From positions 1 to 46,239 of the forward strand of contig JAFTQX010000056.1 in NCBI GenBank assembly GCA_017462545.1: a stretch of DNA of 46,239 nt, read 5' to 3'. The notes below the pieces were generated by a model. It was not told the origin of the DNA. It ran no database searches and saw only the letters and a list, made by a program, of their open reading frames with translations. A program made the position numbers and the translations under genes. This document shows positions 36,327 to 44,404 of this stretch, piece by piece. Origin of the DNA: Clostridia bacterium. Its GTDB lineage: Bacteria > Bacillota > Clostridia > Oscillospirales > CAG-272. Each line of letters begins with the position of its first letter. The stretch's first letter is position 1.

Positions 36327-36346
36327 TAGCCGGAGGGGAGGATAGG

Positions 36347-37213
36347 ATGATTATCGATATTGCCAGAAAAATAGAATTCCCCGAGGAGGCGATCGCCTCT
36401 CTTTCTCTTGTTCTGAATGACGTGACGGCAAAGGGAAAGCTGCCCGCCTTGTATGACGCCATGGATGATTGGTACATAGGCAGCGTGGACGATTGGGGCG
36501 GCAAAATGGCAAAGATCGCCGAGGAGACGGGGGTCAACCGTTATGCGCTGGATATGGTCTTTTTGCTGCTGGCGGCCAAGCCGCTTGCCTACCTATACAG
36601 AATCAACGGCTTGGCCGATGAACTGTATCTTGATATCATGCGTGACCTGCGCTATAAGCTGGTGGAATGTAAGCAGATGCACAATGTGTGGGGCATTTTT
36701 GTTGCTTGGTGGTTCCCGTGGCACTATCAGCTCAAGCGCTTTGCACTCGGCAGACTGCAGTATGAGCGGATCGAGGCACGCTTTGATGACGAAGCGCTTG
36801 GTGTGAAAAAGGGAGACATCGTTTATAACTGTCACATTCCCAACAGTGGCCCCATGACTCCTGAGAGCATCCGCGAGTCGCTTCGCAAGGCTTATCAATT
36901 CTTTAAGCCGGAGTTAAACGGTGGCAGAATGGTGGTCACCTGCTGCTCTTGGCTCTTGTATACGCCGCTGGTTGAGCAGTACAGCGAACACTCCAACATC
37001 AAAAAATTCCACGATCTGTTCCACATCGTGAATATTCACCATAACGATACCAACCATGATTTTTGGCGCCTGTTTTATACGGATTACAGCAAGGAGGCGC
37101 TCGGCACCGTCAAGGCAGAGACCTCTTTGCAGAAGATCGTGCTGGCGCATCTTCAAAACGGCGGCACGATGGGCGAGGGTACCGGATATTTGATCTTGGA
37201 TGAAACCTTTTGA
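36347..37213 (+). CDS. Acyltransferase-domain protein (NAT_N/GNAT_C type)
   Basis: The 288-residue product resembles clostridial proteins with an N-acyltransferase N-terminal domain followed by a GNAT-like C-terminal domain. Residues 1-120 are helical (IARKIEFPEEAIASLSLVL; DMVFLLLAAKPLAYLYRI), and the C-terminal half has FALGRLQYERI, GDIVYNCHIPNSGPMTPESI, ESLRKAYQFF and MVVTCCSWLLY. The ATG at 36347 follows GGAGGGGAGG. The acyl donor and acceptor are not known. It ends the operon, before a terminator at 37221-37250. Confidence 0.75.
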   Translation: MIIDIARKIEFPEEAIASLSLVLNDVTAKGKLPALYDAMDDWYIGSVDDWGGKMAKIAEETGVNRYALDMVFLLLAAKPLAYLYRINGLADELYLDIMRDLRYKLVECKQMHNVWGIFVAWWFPWHYQLKRFALGRLQYERIEARFDDEALGVKKGDIVYNCHIPNSGPMTPESIRESLRKAYQFFKPELNGGRMVVTCCSWLLYTPLVEQYSEHSNIKKFHDLFHIVNIHHNDTNHDFWRLFYTDYSKEALGTVKAETSLQKIVLAHLQNGGTMGEGTGYLILDETF

Positions 37214-37220
37214 ATAAGGA

Positions 37221-37250
37221 ACGGCAGTCGATGCAAGCATCGACTGCCGT
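37221..37250 (+). terminator. Terminator of the acyltransferase operon
   Basis: A perfect 14-bp stem (37221-37234 with 37237-37250) with an AA loop, followed by TTTCTTTTT. Confidence 0.85.
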
Positions 37251-37261
37251 TTTCTTTTTAC

Positions 37262-37297
37262 AAAAAACACCTACCGCCTCGGCGGTAGGTGAAAAAA
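37262..37297 (-). terminator. Minus-strand terminator
   Basis: A perfect 11-bp stem (37268-37278 with 37281-37291); on the minus strand it is followed by six T copied from 37262-37267. It would stop minus-strand transcripts coming from the 37679-38164 gene and the repeat between them. Confidence 0.7.
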
Positions 37298-37445
37298 TCC
37301 GCATATAAAAAATAAATCTTACACCGTAAACGGTAACGAAAAAATAGATAACTGAAACCCTGGAAACGGTAGCCGTAAACGTGGAACTGAAAAAACACTT
37401 ATATTCCGCGCAGCAGCGCTCCAAAGCATTTTGTGCGGATTTTTT
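37292..37445. repeat. Non-coding element bounded by 12-bp inverted repeats
   Basis: AAAAAATCCGCA (37292-37303) is exactly inverted as TGCGGATTTTTT at 37434-37445. The interior has repeated CCGTAAACG words (near 37324 and 37369) and GGTAACG/GGAACTG variants. No gene is convincing. From 37446 to 37678 I see only a GAGGCG/CGCCTC hairpin (37500-37523) and a third CCGTAAAC word near 37609; the rest is AT-rich without a clear signal. The element may be a small mobile or RNA-coding repeat. Confidence 0.5.
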
Positions 37446-37678
37446 TGTGAGAATGACCGGCAGCTTTCTCACGTTGTTAGCTTTTCGATATGCATTTGTG
37501 AGGCGGAAACAAAATTGCGCCTCCTGTTATGAAAACGATATTTTTTTCAGTTCATAATCCATAAACTAACTCTATATACGAGGATATTACAACCAAAAAC
37601 GAAAGCCGTAAACAAAAACGTTGTTTTCGTGCCAGCCTTTTAGGCAGCCTGTTATATTGCATATCGCGGAAAAGGGGA

Positions 37679-38164
37679 TCAGATCTCCAGTGTGCTTGTC
37701 AGATTCGCACGGTCAATAGCTACTTGCAGAGCACTGATCTTACGCCGCAGTTTCTTACAATCCTTTTGCACGTCACCTGCGCAGTACAGGCATTCGGTGT
37801 ATTCCAGTACGCCATTGGCCGTAATACGGCGTGTAATTTGTTGGCGGCAGGCCAACTCACTCAATCGCTCGTATTCGGCATTCCATTGGGCCAGCATGAC
37901 AAGCCCCTCGCCAATCGTCATGTCAAAGCTGTCTAAACGTACGGAGCAATTGGCTTGTGCCAGCGCATGTCGAATCTTGCGAACCTGCTCGTCCAGCTCT
38001 GCTATTTATGCACGCGTTTCTACATAGGAATAGTCTGTAGGAATGGATTTCTCGCCTTCCTTGTAAGACACCGTGCTTTTCCGTGCCTCATCCTCGATCA
38101 GCATATTCTTTTGTTCCTCCAAGGCGCGAATTTCCTTCATTGCCTCCATATGGCATATTTTCAT
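37679..38164 (-). pseudogene. Helical protein gene with an in-frame TAA, possibly DIP1984-like
   Basis: From the ATG at 38164, behind AAGGAGG, the frame runs 161 codons broken only by TAA at codon 53 (38008-38006). The first part reads MKICHMEAMKEIRALEEQKN and SIPTDYSYVETRA; after the stop it continues IAELDEQVRKIRHALAQANC and ends LRRKISALQVAIDRANLTST. The whole is a helical, coiled-coil-like protein of about 160 residues. Length and the C-terminus recall DIP1984-family proteins, but the match is weak. The downstream ATG at 37921 has no good ribosome site. A good promoter and ribosome site remain, so the lesion is recent, a readthrough site, or an error. Confidence 0.65.
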
Positions 38165-38215
38165 TGCTTTATCCTCCTTGTGCTATTTTTTGGCTTTTGC
38201 CGTGTTTGCTATCTT

Positions 38216-38244
38216 ATTTTAACATGAAAAAGCATGTCGTTCAA
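38216..38244 (-). promoter_or_regulatory. Promoter of the interrupted helical gene
   Basis: On the minus strand TTGAAC (38244-38239), 17 bases, TAAAAT (38221-38216). The spacer contains ACATG-N6-CATGT, a possible operator half-site pair. Confidence 0.65.
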
Positions 38245-38326
38245 TGCGCAAATTCGACGAATAATTTGCCCCCTTTGAAATGCGAAAATATATTGGATAT
38301 AAATGAAAATATTGACTATATTCCTA

Positions 38327-38356
38327 TTGATTTTTGCCCCCTTTTTGTGGTATAAT
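38327..38356 (+). promoter_or_regulatory. Promoter of the WYL regulator gene
   Basis: TTGATT (38327-38332), 18 bases, TATAAT (38351-38356), 17 bases before the start codon. Confidence 0.65.
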
Positions 38357-38372
38357 AAAAAGGGGTGATGAT

Positions 38373-39376
38373 ATGATAGGGGAAAAAATAAAAATTTATG
38401 TCACACGCGAGGTTTCTTCTATTCTGGATAAGGATGCTGAAAGCTTTGAGTTTTTCAAGCCAAACGGCAGTTTGAATCGTAATGCGTTTTTGACACGGCT
38501 TGTCATTTATTACGCCGATCGTTTCCACCAAAAACAAAGAGAGACAATACAGTATTTGATCGATACGCTCAAAAAGGAGGGGCTGAAGGATGATGCACGT
38601 TTGGTATCACTTGCGGCCGGTATCAGCGAGCGGCTTACCGGTGTTGGCCAAGCGGTGGCGGCCGGGCGTGTGGATCATATCGTTTCTATCAAACCAACCC
38701 GACAATCCCTACCGATTATAAAATATATAGAAGAAAGATGTCTTCTCGGCACTTCGCTTTCCGAGCATTTTCGTAACATGCTTTCCTCATATGCTTCGTT
38801 GCCACAGGACAAACGAGAGGAAATTATTTTTTCGCCGGAATTCACGGTGCTCTCTCAGGCAATAAAAGATAAAAAACAGGTGTTTCTTACGCTGCGCAAT
38901 ACCAATGTAAAAACTATTTCTGTTTCTCCGTATTGTATAACACGGTCAAAGGAGGAACTGCATCTTTACCTGCTTGCTACGTCCGGCGGTGGCTGCTCAC
39001 CGTTGCGCCTCTCACGTATTCTTTCCGTCACGCCGCTCCAAGAGCCGGCAGTGTTTGCGGAAGAACAAATTGCTGTTTTTGAAAAAATGCTTGCCTATGG
39101 CCCGCAGTTTATCTACCGTGCAGGAGAAGGAGAGGCAGTTGTAGAGCTAACGCCTGCAGGTGTTGTCAAATTCAAAAAATGTATGTTCACCGTCCCATTC
39201 CGAATAAAATTGAGGGGAACCGGTATTACTTTTCCTGCTCGCATTCGCAGTTGTTGCAATATTTTGTCCGTTTTGGAGTGGATGCTTATATTGTTGCCCC
39301 CCTTCGCCTGCGGTTGGATTTATTGTACTTTTATAAGCATGCGGTCAGTTTTTATCAATCGCGCAAGGAGTCATAG
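38373..39376 (+). pseudogene. WYL-domain transcriptional regulator gene with a frameshift in A6
   Basis: The N-terminus (IKIYVTREVSSILDKDAESF, SLNRNAFLTRLVIYYADRF) looks like a ribbon-helix-helix type DNA-binding region. Residues about 165-270 form a WYL-like ligand-sensing domain. The frame holds up to FKK at the A6 run 39174-39179. There the WYL tail continues in the next frame, starting MYVHRPIPNKIEGNRYYFSC and then GVDAYIVAPLRLRLDLLYFY, ending at TAG 39374-39376. The in-frame continuation to 39458 reads through a terminator and looks random. One base lost from a run of seven A, or -1 slippage, would explain it. It diverges from the interrupted helical gene, which it may have regulated. 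Confidence 0.75.
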
Positions 39377-39377
39377 C

Positions 39378-39420
39378 AGAAGCCCGTGCGGCTTACACGC
39401 ACGGGCTTCTGTTATTTTTT
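39378..39420. terminator. Terminator between the WYL and AraC genes
   Basis: A perfect 13-bp stem (39378-39390 with 39398-39410), followed by GTTATTTTTT on the plus strand. Confidence 0.85.
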
Positions 39421-40134
39421 GTGATATTGCATCGGTGAGAATCCAAAGGCGCGCTTGAAACGTCTTGAAAAATAGGCGGCATCCTCAAAGCCGCAGCGTT
39501 CGCTGACCTCGGCTACCGATAACTCCTTGCCGTAAATATCCAGCAAGGCCCGTGCGTGGTCAAGCCGCAAGCGGGTCAGAAAGGAAACGGGGGTCAGCCC
39601 TGTGATCTCGCGAAAGCGCGCACGGATATAGTCCTCGGCATAGCCGCTTTGGCGCAGGAGGGCGGTCACATCTGTTTCTGCATCCGAAAAGGAGCGCGAC
39701 AGCGTGGCAATGATCTCTTGAACGGCCTGTGCCGTTTCATCCTGCGGTCGGATGCTTTGCAGCAAAAGGCAGGCGTATGCGCGGCAAAGGGCATCTAAAT
39801 ATTCCTCGCTTCCGTAGCGGTTGCGGAAAATCGCCTCTGCCAGCATGCGCCCTTCGCAAGCCTCGTTGTCCTTGAGCGCGCAAGGTGACGCTATATGAAA
39901 GAGGTGCGAAAAATCCCCACCTACCGAAATGTTTTGAAAGCTGCCCGGTGCCTGTGAGCCGTGCAGAACGCCGGGCGGTACGATGATGACCGTGCCGGTC
40001 GAGAAGGGAATTTGCCCGCCGTCAAGACGAAGCACCCCCTCCCCTCGCAGATAATACATGATCTCTGTATGTGGGTGTGTGTGCAAGGGATAGCGGCACA
40101 CCCCTTCGTCTGTTTTGCTGATCGAATATTGCAT
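39412..40134 (-). CDS. AraC-family transcriptional regulator with cupin domain
   Basis: The 240-residue product has an N-terminal AraC-type cupin (HTHPHTEIMYYLRGEGVLRL, residues about 18-37; VIIVPPGVLHGSQ) for sugar sensing and a C-terminal pair of helix-turn-helix motifs (SGYAEDYIRARFREITGLTPVSF; VAEVSERCGFEDAAYFSRRFKRAFGFSP). The ATG at 40134 follows GAGGTG. It diverges from the GH5 gene across about 125 bases, so it probably controls the GH5-transporter operon in response to a plant or host polysaccharide fragment. Confidence 0.92.
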   Translation of the reverse strand: MQYSISKTDEGVCRYPLHTHPHTEIMYYLRGEGVLRLDGGQIPFSTGTVIIVPPGVLHGSQAPGSFQNISVGGDFSHLFHIASPCALKDNEACEGRMLAEAIFRNRYGSEEYLDALCRAYACLLLQSIRPQDETAQAVQEIIATLSRSFSDAETDVTALLRQSGYAEDYIRARFREITGLTPVSFLTRLRLDHARALLDIYGKELSVAEVSERCGFEDAAYFSRRFKRAFGFSPMQYHKK

Positions 40135-40152
40135 AGATATCACCTCGTCTCC

Positions 40153-40181
40153 ATTATAACACAAATCTATCTTTTGTACAA
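40153..40181 (-). promoter_or_regulatory. Promoter of the AraC-family gene
   Basis: On the minus strand TTGTAC (40181-40176), 17 bases, TATAAT (40158-40153). A TATAAT for the divergent GH5 gene is visible at 40225-40230, but without a -35 at proper distance, which fits activation by the regulator. Confidence 0.75.
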
Positions 40182-40258
40182 GAAGAAAATGCTTTTTGCC
40201 TAACCTTCTTGACGAAAATCGCAGTATAATGAAGAAAAAACAGAGAAGGAGATCTTCT

Positions 40259-41347
40259 ATGAAACGATTTGTCGGCTTTGAGCATGGCATGGGTATTGGC
40301 GGTTGGTTGACCAACTATAAGCGCTTTAATGTCTTGGCAGAGGAGAAACGAAACCATATTACGATCGGCGACCTTGAGCATTTTGACACCTATATTACGG
40401 AGAAGGACGTTGCCTATATCGCCTCGCTCGGGATGGATCACATCCGTCTCGGTTTTGACCAAATTGTCGTGGAGGAGACCCCCGGCGTGCTCCGCGAGGC
40501 GGTAATGGAGCGGATCGATGCCTTTCTTTCTTGGTGCGAGGCATATGGGCTGAACGTGGTACTCAATCTTCACAAGGCGGTTGGCAACTATTGCGATGTG
40601 CAGTATGGTGCGCAGCTGCTGGATGACGAGGGGCTGCAGGCAGGCTTTGTGGATCTTTGGTGTCGCTTTGAGGATCGGTATGCGAATAAACCGGCCGTTG
40701 CCTTTGAGCTGCTGAACGAGGTGCTGGATGTTGATCCCGAAAAGTGGAATGCTCTTGCCGAGCGTACGATACGCGCCCTGCGTAAAAAGAACCCCACACG
40801 CAAGATCATCATTGGCTCTACCTGCTGGAACAGCGCTGATCGTTTGCGCCACTTGAAGGTCTATGACGATGAAAATATCATTTACACCTTCCATATGTAC
40901 GCCCCCTTTGAGTTTACCCATCAGCGCGGCGTGCTGCAGGCACCGACCTGCTATTATAACCGCGTGATGCCGTATCCCTGCGATATTGAGCGATACCGTG
41001 ATTATGCACGAACCGTGCAGGGGGCAAAAAATCCCTACCCGAATTATGAGCGTATGGATGCCCGTTTCGTGCGCGATTGCCTCTATCCCGCCACCGTCTT
41101 TATTAAGGAGCACCCCAACGCTATTCTTTGGTGCGGCGAGTTTGGTACCATTCGCCATGCGGATATCCGCTGGCGTGAGAATTACATGCGGGATGTGATT
41201 ACCTTTTTGCGGGATTATGAGATTCCCTACTGCGTGTGGAACTATCTCAGCACCCCCAATGATGGCAACCGCTTTAGCTTGGTGGATGACGATCATCGTC
41301 GCATCCTGAGCGAGGAGATGGCGCGCATTATTCGAGGCGAGGTATGA
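40259..41347 (+). CDS. GH5-family glycoside hydrolase (cellulase fold)
   Basis: The 362-residue product is a GH5 barrel: GMGIGGWLTNYKRFN near the start, DHIRLGFDQIV, VVLNLHKAVGNY, the acid/base Glu154 in FELLNEVLD, IIGSTCWN, YTFHMYAPFEFTHQRG, and the nucleophile Glu294 in WCGEFGT. It has no signal peptide, so it likely acts on imported oligosaccharides such as beta-glucan or mannan pieces. GGAG precedes the ATG at 40259. Its stop overlaps the start of the transporter-like gene by four bases (ATGA), indicating coupling. Confidence 0.9.
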   Translation: MKRFVGFEHGMGIGGWLTNYKRFNVLAEEKRNHITIGDLEHFDTYITEKDVAYIASLGMDHIRLGFDQIVVEETPGVLREAVMERIDAFLSWCEAYGLNVVLNLHKAVGNYCDVQYGAQLLDDEGLQAGFVDLWCRFEDRYANKPAVAFELLNEVLDVDPEKWNALAERTIRALRKKNPTRKIIIGSTCWNSADRLRHLKVYDDENIIYTFHMYAPFEFTHQRGVLQAPTCYYNRVMPYPCDIERYRDYARTVQGAKNPYPNYERMDARFVRDCLYPATVFIKEHPNAILWCGEFGTIRHADIRWRENYMRDVITFLRDYEIPYCVWNYLSTPNDGNRFSLVDDDHRRILSEEMARIIRGEV

Positions 41348-42213
41348 GCGATACGTTTTTGAATGTTTTGCTCCTCTCGGCCAGCATCCTGCTGACGGTG
41401 GGGCGCAGCATCTTTTCCAAATCTGTCTCGGGCAACCCGTTTGGCACGCGCCGCTTTTTCCTCGTGCAGGCGATCACCTTTGGAGTAGCGGCATTGCTGA
41501 TGGCAATGTTGTCCATCGGTACTGCCTTTGTCGTCTCGCCGCTTTCGTGGCTGCTTGCCTTGCTTTACGGTGTTTGCCTGATCTCCTCGCAATGGTGCTA
41601 TACCGCCGCCCTGCGAAATGGAAACACCTCGATCTGTGCGACCGTCTATTCGTTTGGCTTTTTTCTTCCCACCCTCTCAGGCATGCTCTTTTTTGAGGAG
41701 GAGCTGACGCCCTTCAAGGTGGTTGGCCTGCTGCTGCTGATTCCCGCGTTGCTTTGCTCGGTGCGCGGCGGCGGTAAGGCGGGAGAGGGGAAGTACATAC
41801 TCCCCTTGCTGATCGCCATGCTTTCCTCGGGCGGGCTGGGTCTTTTGCAAAAGGTACAGCAGCATTCGCCCGTGGCGGGGGAAAAGAATGCCTTTTTGTC
41901 CATTGCCTTTCTTATCGCCGCACTTTCCTCTCTTGTCGCGGCATTGCCATCGCGGACAGAAGAGCAGACCGCGCTGCCGCCCCGCCATATGGCAGCGGCC
42001 GCCACCATCGGCATCTGCTTTGGTGCCGCCAATCTGCTCAACACCACGCTTGCCGGTCGCATGGATAGTGCGGTCTTCTTTCCTGTGCAAAACATCGCGG
42101 TCATCGTGCTTTGCACGTTGCTTGGTCTGCTCCTTTACCACGAAAAGCTTCGTCGGCGCGATATCGGTACCTTTTTCTTTGGTCTTTTGGCCATTCTCCT
42201 GCTGAATTTATAA
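41344..42213 (+). CDS. DMT-superfamily (EamA-like) membrane transporter
   Basis: The 289-residue product has ten hydrophobic segments arranged as two similar halves, as in EamA/DMT transporters. Motifs include LLYGVCLISSQWCYTAALRNGNTSICATVYSF with the typical polar break and a second-half equivalent AANLLNTTLAGRMDSAVFFPVQNIAVIVLCTLLGLLLYHEKL, ending RDIGTFFFGLLAILLLNL. The gene is coupled to GH5 by a four-base overlap. Substrate cannot be told; sugar or sugar-derivative movement is suggested by context. Confidence 0.85.
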   Translation: MSDTFLNVLLLSASILLTVGRSIFSKSVSGNPFGTRRFFLVQAITFGVAALLMAMLSIGTAFVVSPLSWLLALLYGVCLISSQWCYTAALRNGNTSICATVYSFGFFLPTLSGMLFFEEELTPFKVVGLLLLIPALLCSVRGGGKAGEGKYILPLLIAMLSSGGLGLLQKVQQHSPVAGEKNAFLSIAFLIAALSSLVAALPSRTEEQTALPPRHMAAAATIGICFGAANLLNTTLAGRMDSAVFFPVQNIAVIVLCTLLGLLLYHEKLRRRDIGTFFFGLLAILLLNL

Positions 42214-42222
42214 AGAAAACCG

Positions 42223-42251
42223 TTTGCATTTTCAAAAAACTGTGCTATAAT
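42223..42251 (+). promoter_or_regulatory. Promoter of the DUF362 gene
   Basis: TTTGCA (42223-42228), 17 bases, TATAAT (42246-42251). Confidence 0.7.
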
Positions 42252-42291
42252 CAAGGTAGTACAAAACGCCGCACGGCGAAAGGAGTGCCCC

Positions 42292-43158
42292 ATGGAAAAG
42301 GCAAAGGTATATTTTTCAAGGATCATCACGCCCGAGCGGGCACTTGACCTCTATCACGCGCTGGGCAAAACTCTGCCCGGTCGGGTTGCTGTCAAGCTGC
42401 ATTCGGGTGAGCCGGGCAACCAGAATTTCCTGCGCCCCGATTTTTTCCGCCCCGTGATCAACGAGGTAAGCGGCACGGTGGTCGAGTGTAATACTGCCTA
42501 TGACGGTGGCCGTAACAAGACCGAAAAGCATCTTGAGACGCTCAAAAAGCATGGCTGGACAGAATTTCCCGTCGACCTCTTGGATGCGGAAGGTCCTGAT
42601 CTTGTTCTGCCCATTCCAAACGGCAAGATCATTCAAAAGAATTATGTTGGTAAACATATCGAGTTGTATGACAGCCTGCTGGTCTATTCGCACTTCAAGG
42701 GGCATCCCATGGGCGGCTTTGGCGGCGCGCTGAAGCAGCTTTCTATCGGCATTGCCTCCTCGTTTGGCAAGGCCTATATCCACGGCGCGGGTGTGCCGGA
42801 GGAGATCTGGACGGCAGACCATGACAGCTTTCTTGCCTCAATGGCGGATGCTGCATCCTCGGTCGTTGACTATTTCGGCGGCAACGCGGCCTATATCAAC
42901 GTCATGAAGAACATGTCGGTCGACTGCGATTGCTGTGCCGTGGCAGAGGATCCTTGTATGGCCGATATCGGCATTCTCGCATCGACCGATCCGGTTGCGC
43001 TTGACCGCGCCTGCCTCGATCTCGTCTATGCATCCAACGATCCCGGGCGGGATCACCTCGTTGAGCGCATTGAGTCTCGCAACGGCACCTATACCGTCGA
43101 TTGCGCCGCTGCGCTCGGCATCGGCTCGCTTGATTATGAGCTGATCTCAATTGACTAA
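42292..43158 (+). CDS. DUF362-domain protein
   Basis: The 288-residue product is a DUF362 protein without the ferredoxin tail found in longer members. Features are VAVKLHSGEPGNQNFLRP (about residues 33-50), VECNTAYDGGRN, YDSLLVYSHFKGHPMGGFGGALKQLSIGIAS (about 126-156), and the Cys-rich segment DCDCCAVAEDPCMADIGILASTDPVALDRACLDLV (about 209-243). Such proteins are thought to bind an iron-sulfur cluster or metal, but a reaction is not established. GAAAGGAG precedes the ATG. It stands alone between its promoter and a terminator. Confidence 0.85.
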   Translation: MEKAKVYFSRIITPERALDLYHALGKTLPGRVAVKLHSGEPGNQNFLRPDFFRPVINEVSGTVVECNTAYDGGRNKTEKHLETLKKHGWTEFPVDLLDAEGPDLVLPIPNGKIIQKNYVGKHIELYDSLLVYSHFKGHPMGGFGGALKQLSIGIASSFGKAYIHGAGVPEEIWTADHDSFLASMADAASSVVDYFGGNAAYINVMKNMSVDCDCCAVAEDPCMADIGILASTDPVALDRACLDLVYASNDPGRDHLVERIESRNGTYTVDCAAALGIGSLDYELISID

Positions 43159-43160
43159 AC

Positions 43161-43193
43161 AAAAAGGCTTTCCGTTTCGCGGAAAGCCTTTTT
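43161..43193. terminator. Bidirectional terminator
   Basis: A perfect 14-bp stem (43161-43174 with 43180-43193) with a five-base loop; A-rich and T-rich flanks serve both convergent genes. Confidence 0.85.
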
Positions 43194-43512
43194 ACATATC
43201 CGGCATCTCTGCCACGCGGCAGGTTACCCCCTCGGGCAGGGGAAACTCCTCTCTGCCCAGTTGCTCCGGCGTGGTGATCAGCAGTCGCTTTTTGACGGGT
43301 GACAGCCGCTTGAGGCGGTATTCGATGCGCGCTGCCATTGGCAGATCGTCCGTCTCCCATAGTGCGGCTATGCCAAGCGGCTTGTGCGCACGGGTGTATT
43401 TTGCACCCACCCCCTTGCCATCGGCGTGCTCTCGCAGGCGGCGGGTGATGTCGGTCGTAATGCCCGTGTACAGCGAGCCGCCCGTGCAATGCAATATATA
43501 AACGTATGCCAT
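43192..43512 (-). CDS. GIY-YIG nuclease-domain protein (UPF0213 type)
   Basis: The 106-residue product starts [19 protein letters not shown], giving the paired Y-V-Y and Y-T-G form of the GIY-YIG motif, followed by [21 protein letters not shown] (catalytic Arg region) and a conserved Glu in [15 protein letters not shown]. Stand-alone proteins of this type (YhbQ/UPF0213-like) have a suggested but not settled role in DNA repair. GGGAGG lies about ten bases before the ATG. Confidence 0.9.
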   Translation of the reverse strand: MAYVYILHCTGGSLYTGITTDITRRLREHADGKGVGAKYTRAHKPLGIAALWETDDLPMAARIEYRLKRLSPVKKRLLITTPEQLGREEFPLPEGVTCRVAEMPDM

Positions 43513-43536
43513 GCCTCTCTTGCCTCCCCTTTCTTT

Positions 43537-43566
43537 AGTATAGCATAGGCGGACAGGTTGTGTCAA
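43537..43566 (-). promoter_or_regulatory. Promoter of the GIY-YIG gene
   Basis: On the minus strand TTGACA (43566-43561), 18 bases, TATACT (43542-43537). Confidence 0.75.
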
Positions 43567-43597
43567 AGGTTTTTTGAGCGAAAAACACAAATACCGA

Positions 43598-43626
43598 TTG
43601 ACATTGTTTTGCGTATGCGGTAAAAT
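43598..43626 (+). promoter_or_regulatory. Promoter of the TIM-barrel/GH43 operon
   Basis: TTGACA (43598-43603), 17 bases, TAAAAT (43621-43626), 40 bases before the start. Confidence 0.8.
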
Positions 43627-43666
43627 AAAAGCATCAATACCCATATGGGAAAAAAGGAGAATGGCT

Positions 43667-44392
43667 ATGGATTACGGATTACAGCTTTACAGCGTACGCG
43701 ACCAGATGAAAGAAGATATGGAGGGCACACTTGCCGCCGTGGCAGCCCTTGGCTACAAGGCGGTAGAGTTTGCCGGATTTTTTGGAAAGGATGCCGAAAC
43801 GGTAGCCGCCTGGCTTAAAAAATACGGCCTGCGCGTCAGCGGTACACACACCGGTGCAGGCGAGCTGACCCCCGATAAGCTGGAGGAAACGATTGCCTAT
43901 CACACGGCCATCGGCAATCGGAATATTATCATTCCCGGTCACGATACCTCTACCAAAGAAAAGCTGGATGCTTTTATCGAGTTGGTCAATGATGTGCAAC
44001 CGAAATTAGCCGCCGCCGGCATTCAGCTCGGCTATCACAACCATTCGCACGAGTTTCTCTTGCGCGCGGATGGCATTCGCGTGCATGACGAGCTGTGGAA
44101 CCGCACCAATCTGTTTTTCGAAATTGATACCTACTGGGCCTATGTAGCAGGGCGCGATCCGGTTGCCATGCTGAAGGAGAAGGCCGCCCGCGTTCCCGTC
44201 ATCCACCTCAAGGACGGCGACCTTTGCCATCAGGGCAAGTCGCTTGGTGAGGGCTTTGCTCCCGTTGCCGCCGTGCGTGAAACGGCCCAGTCACTTGGCA
44301 TGTATATGGTGGTCGAGAGCGAGGGGCAGAATCCGGATGGCCTTTCTGAGGTTGGCCGTTGTATTCGCTATTTGGCAGATTTTGAGAAATAA
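43667..44392 (+). CDS. Xylose-isomerase-like TIM-barrel sugar phosphate isomerase/epimerase
   Basis: The 241-residue product belongs to the AP-endonuclease-2/xylose-isomerase-like barrel family. It starts [20 protein letters not shown], then [39 protein letters not shown] (metal His and Glu), [15 protein letters not shown] (metal Asp), [10 protein letters not shown] and MVVESEGQN (last metal Glu). The ATG at 43667 gives a seven-base gap from AAGGAG; an ATG at 43661 is too near it. In an operon with a GH43 gene 12 bases later, so it probably handles a released sugar. Confidence 0.88.
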   Translation: MDYGLQLYSVRDQMKEDMEGTLAAVAALGYKAVEFAGFFGKDAETVAAWLKKYGLRVSGTHTGAGELTPDKLEETIAYHTAIGNRNIIIPGHDTSTKEKLDAFIELVNDVQPKLAAAGIQLGYHNHSHEFLLRADGIRVHDELWNRTNLFFEIDTYWAYVAGRDPVAMLKEKAARVPVIHLKDGDLCHQGKSLGEGFAPVAAVRETAQSLGMYMVVESEGQNPDGLSEVGRCIRYLADFEK

Positions 44393-44404
44393 AAGGAGGA
44401 TCGT

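Noticed and set aside
37110-37472. A 120-codon minus-strand frame across the inverted-repeat element
   Set aside because: It covers two terminator hairpins and the 3' end of the acyltransferase gene, and its sequence follows the repeat, not a protein family.
39182-39458. The uninterrupted extension of the WYL gene to 39458
   Set aside because: The extension is Cys/Arg/Ser-rich, runs through the terminator hairpin and into the convergent gene, and lacks the conserved tail found in the other frame.
40209-40230. TTGACG and TATAAT before GH5 as a normal promoter
   Set aside because: The spacer is only 10 bases; the -10 may be real but needs an activator.
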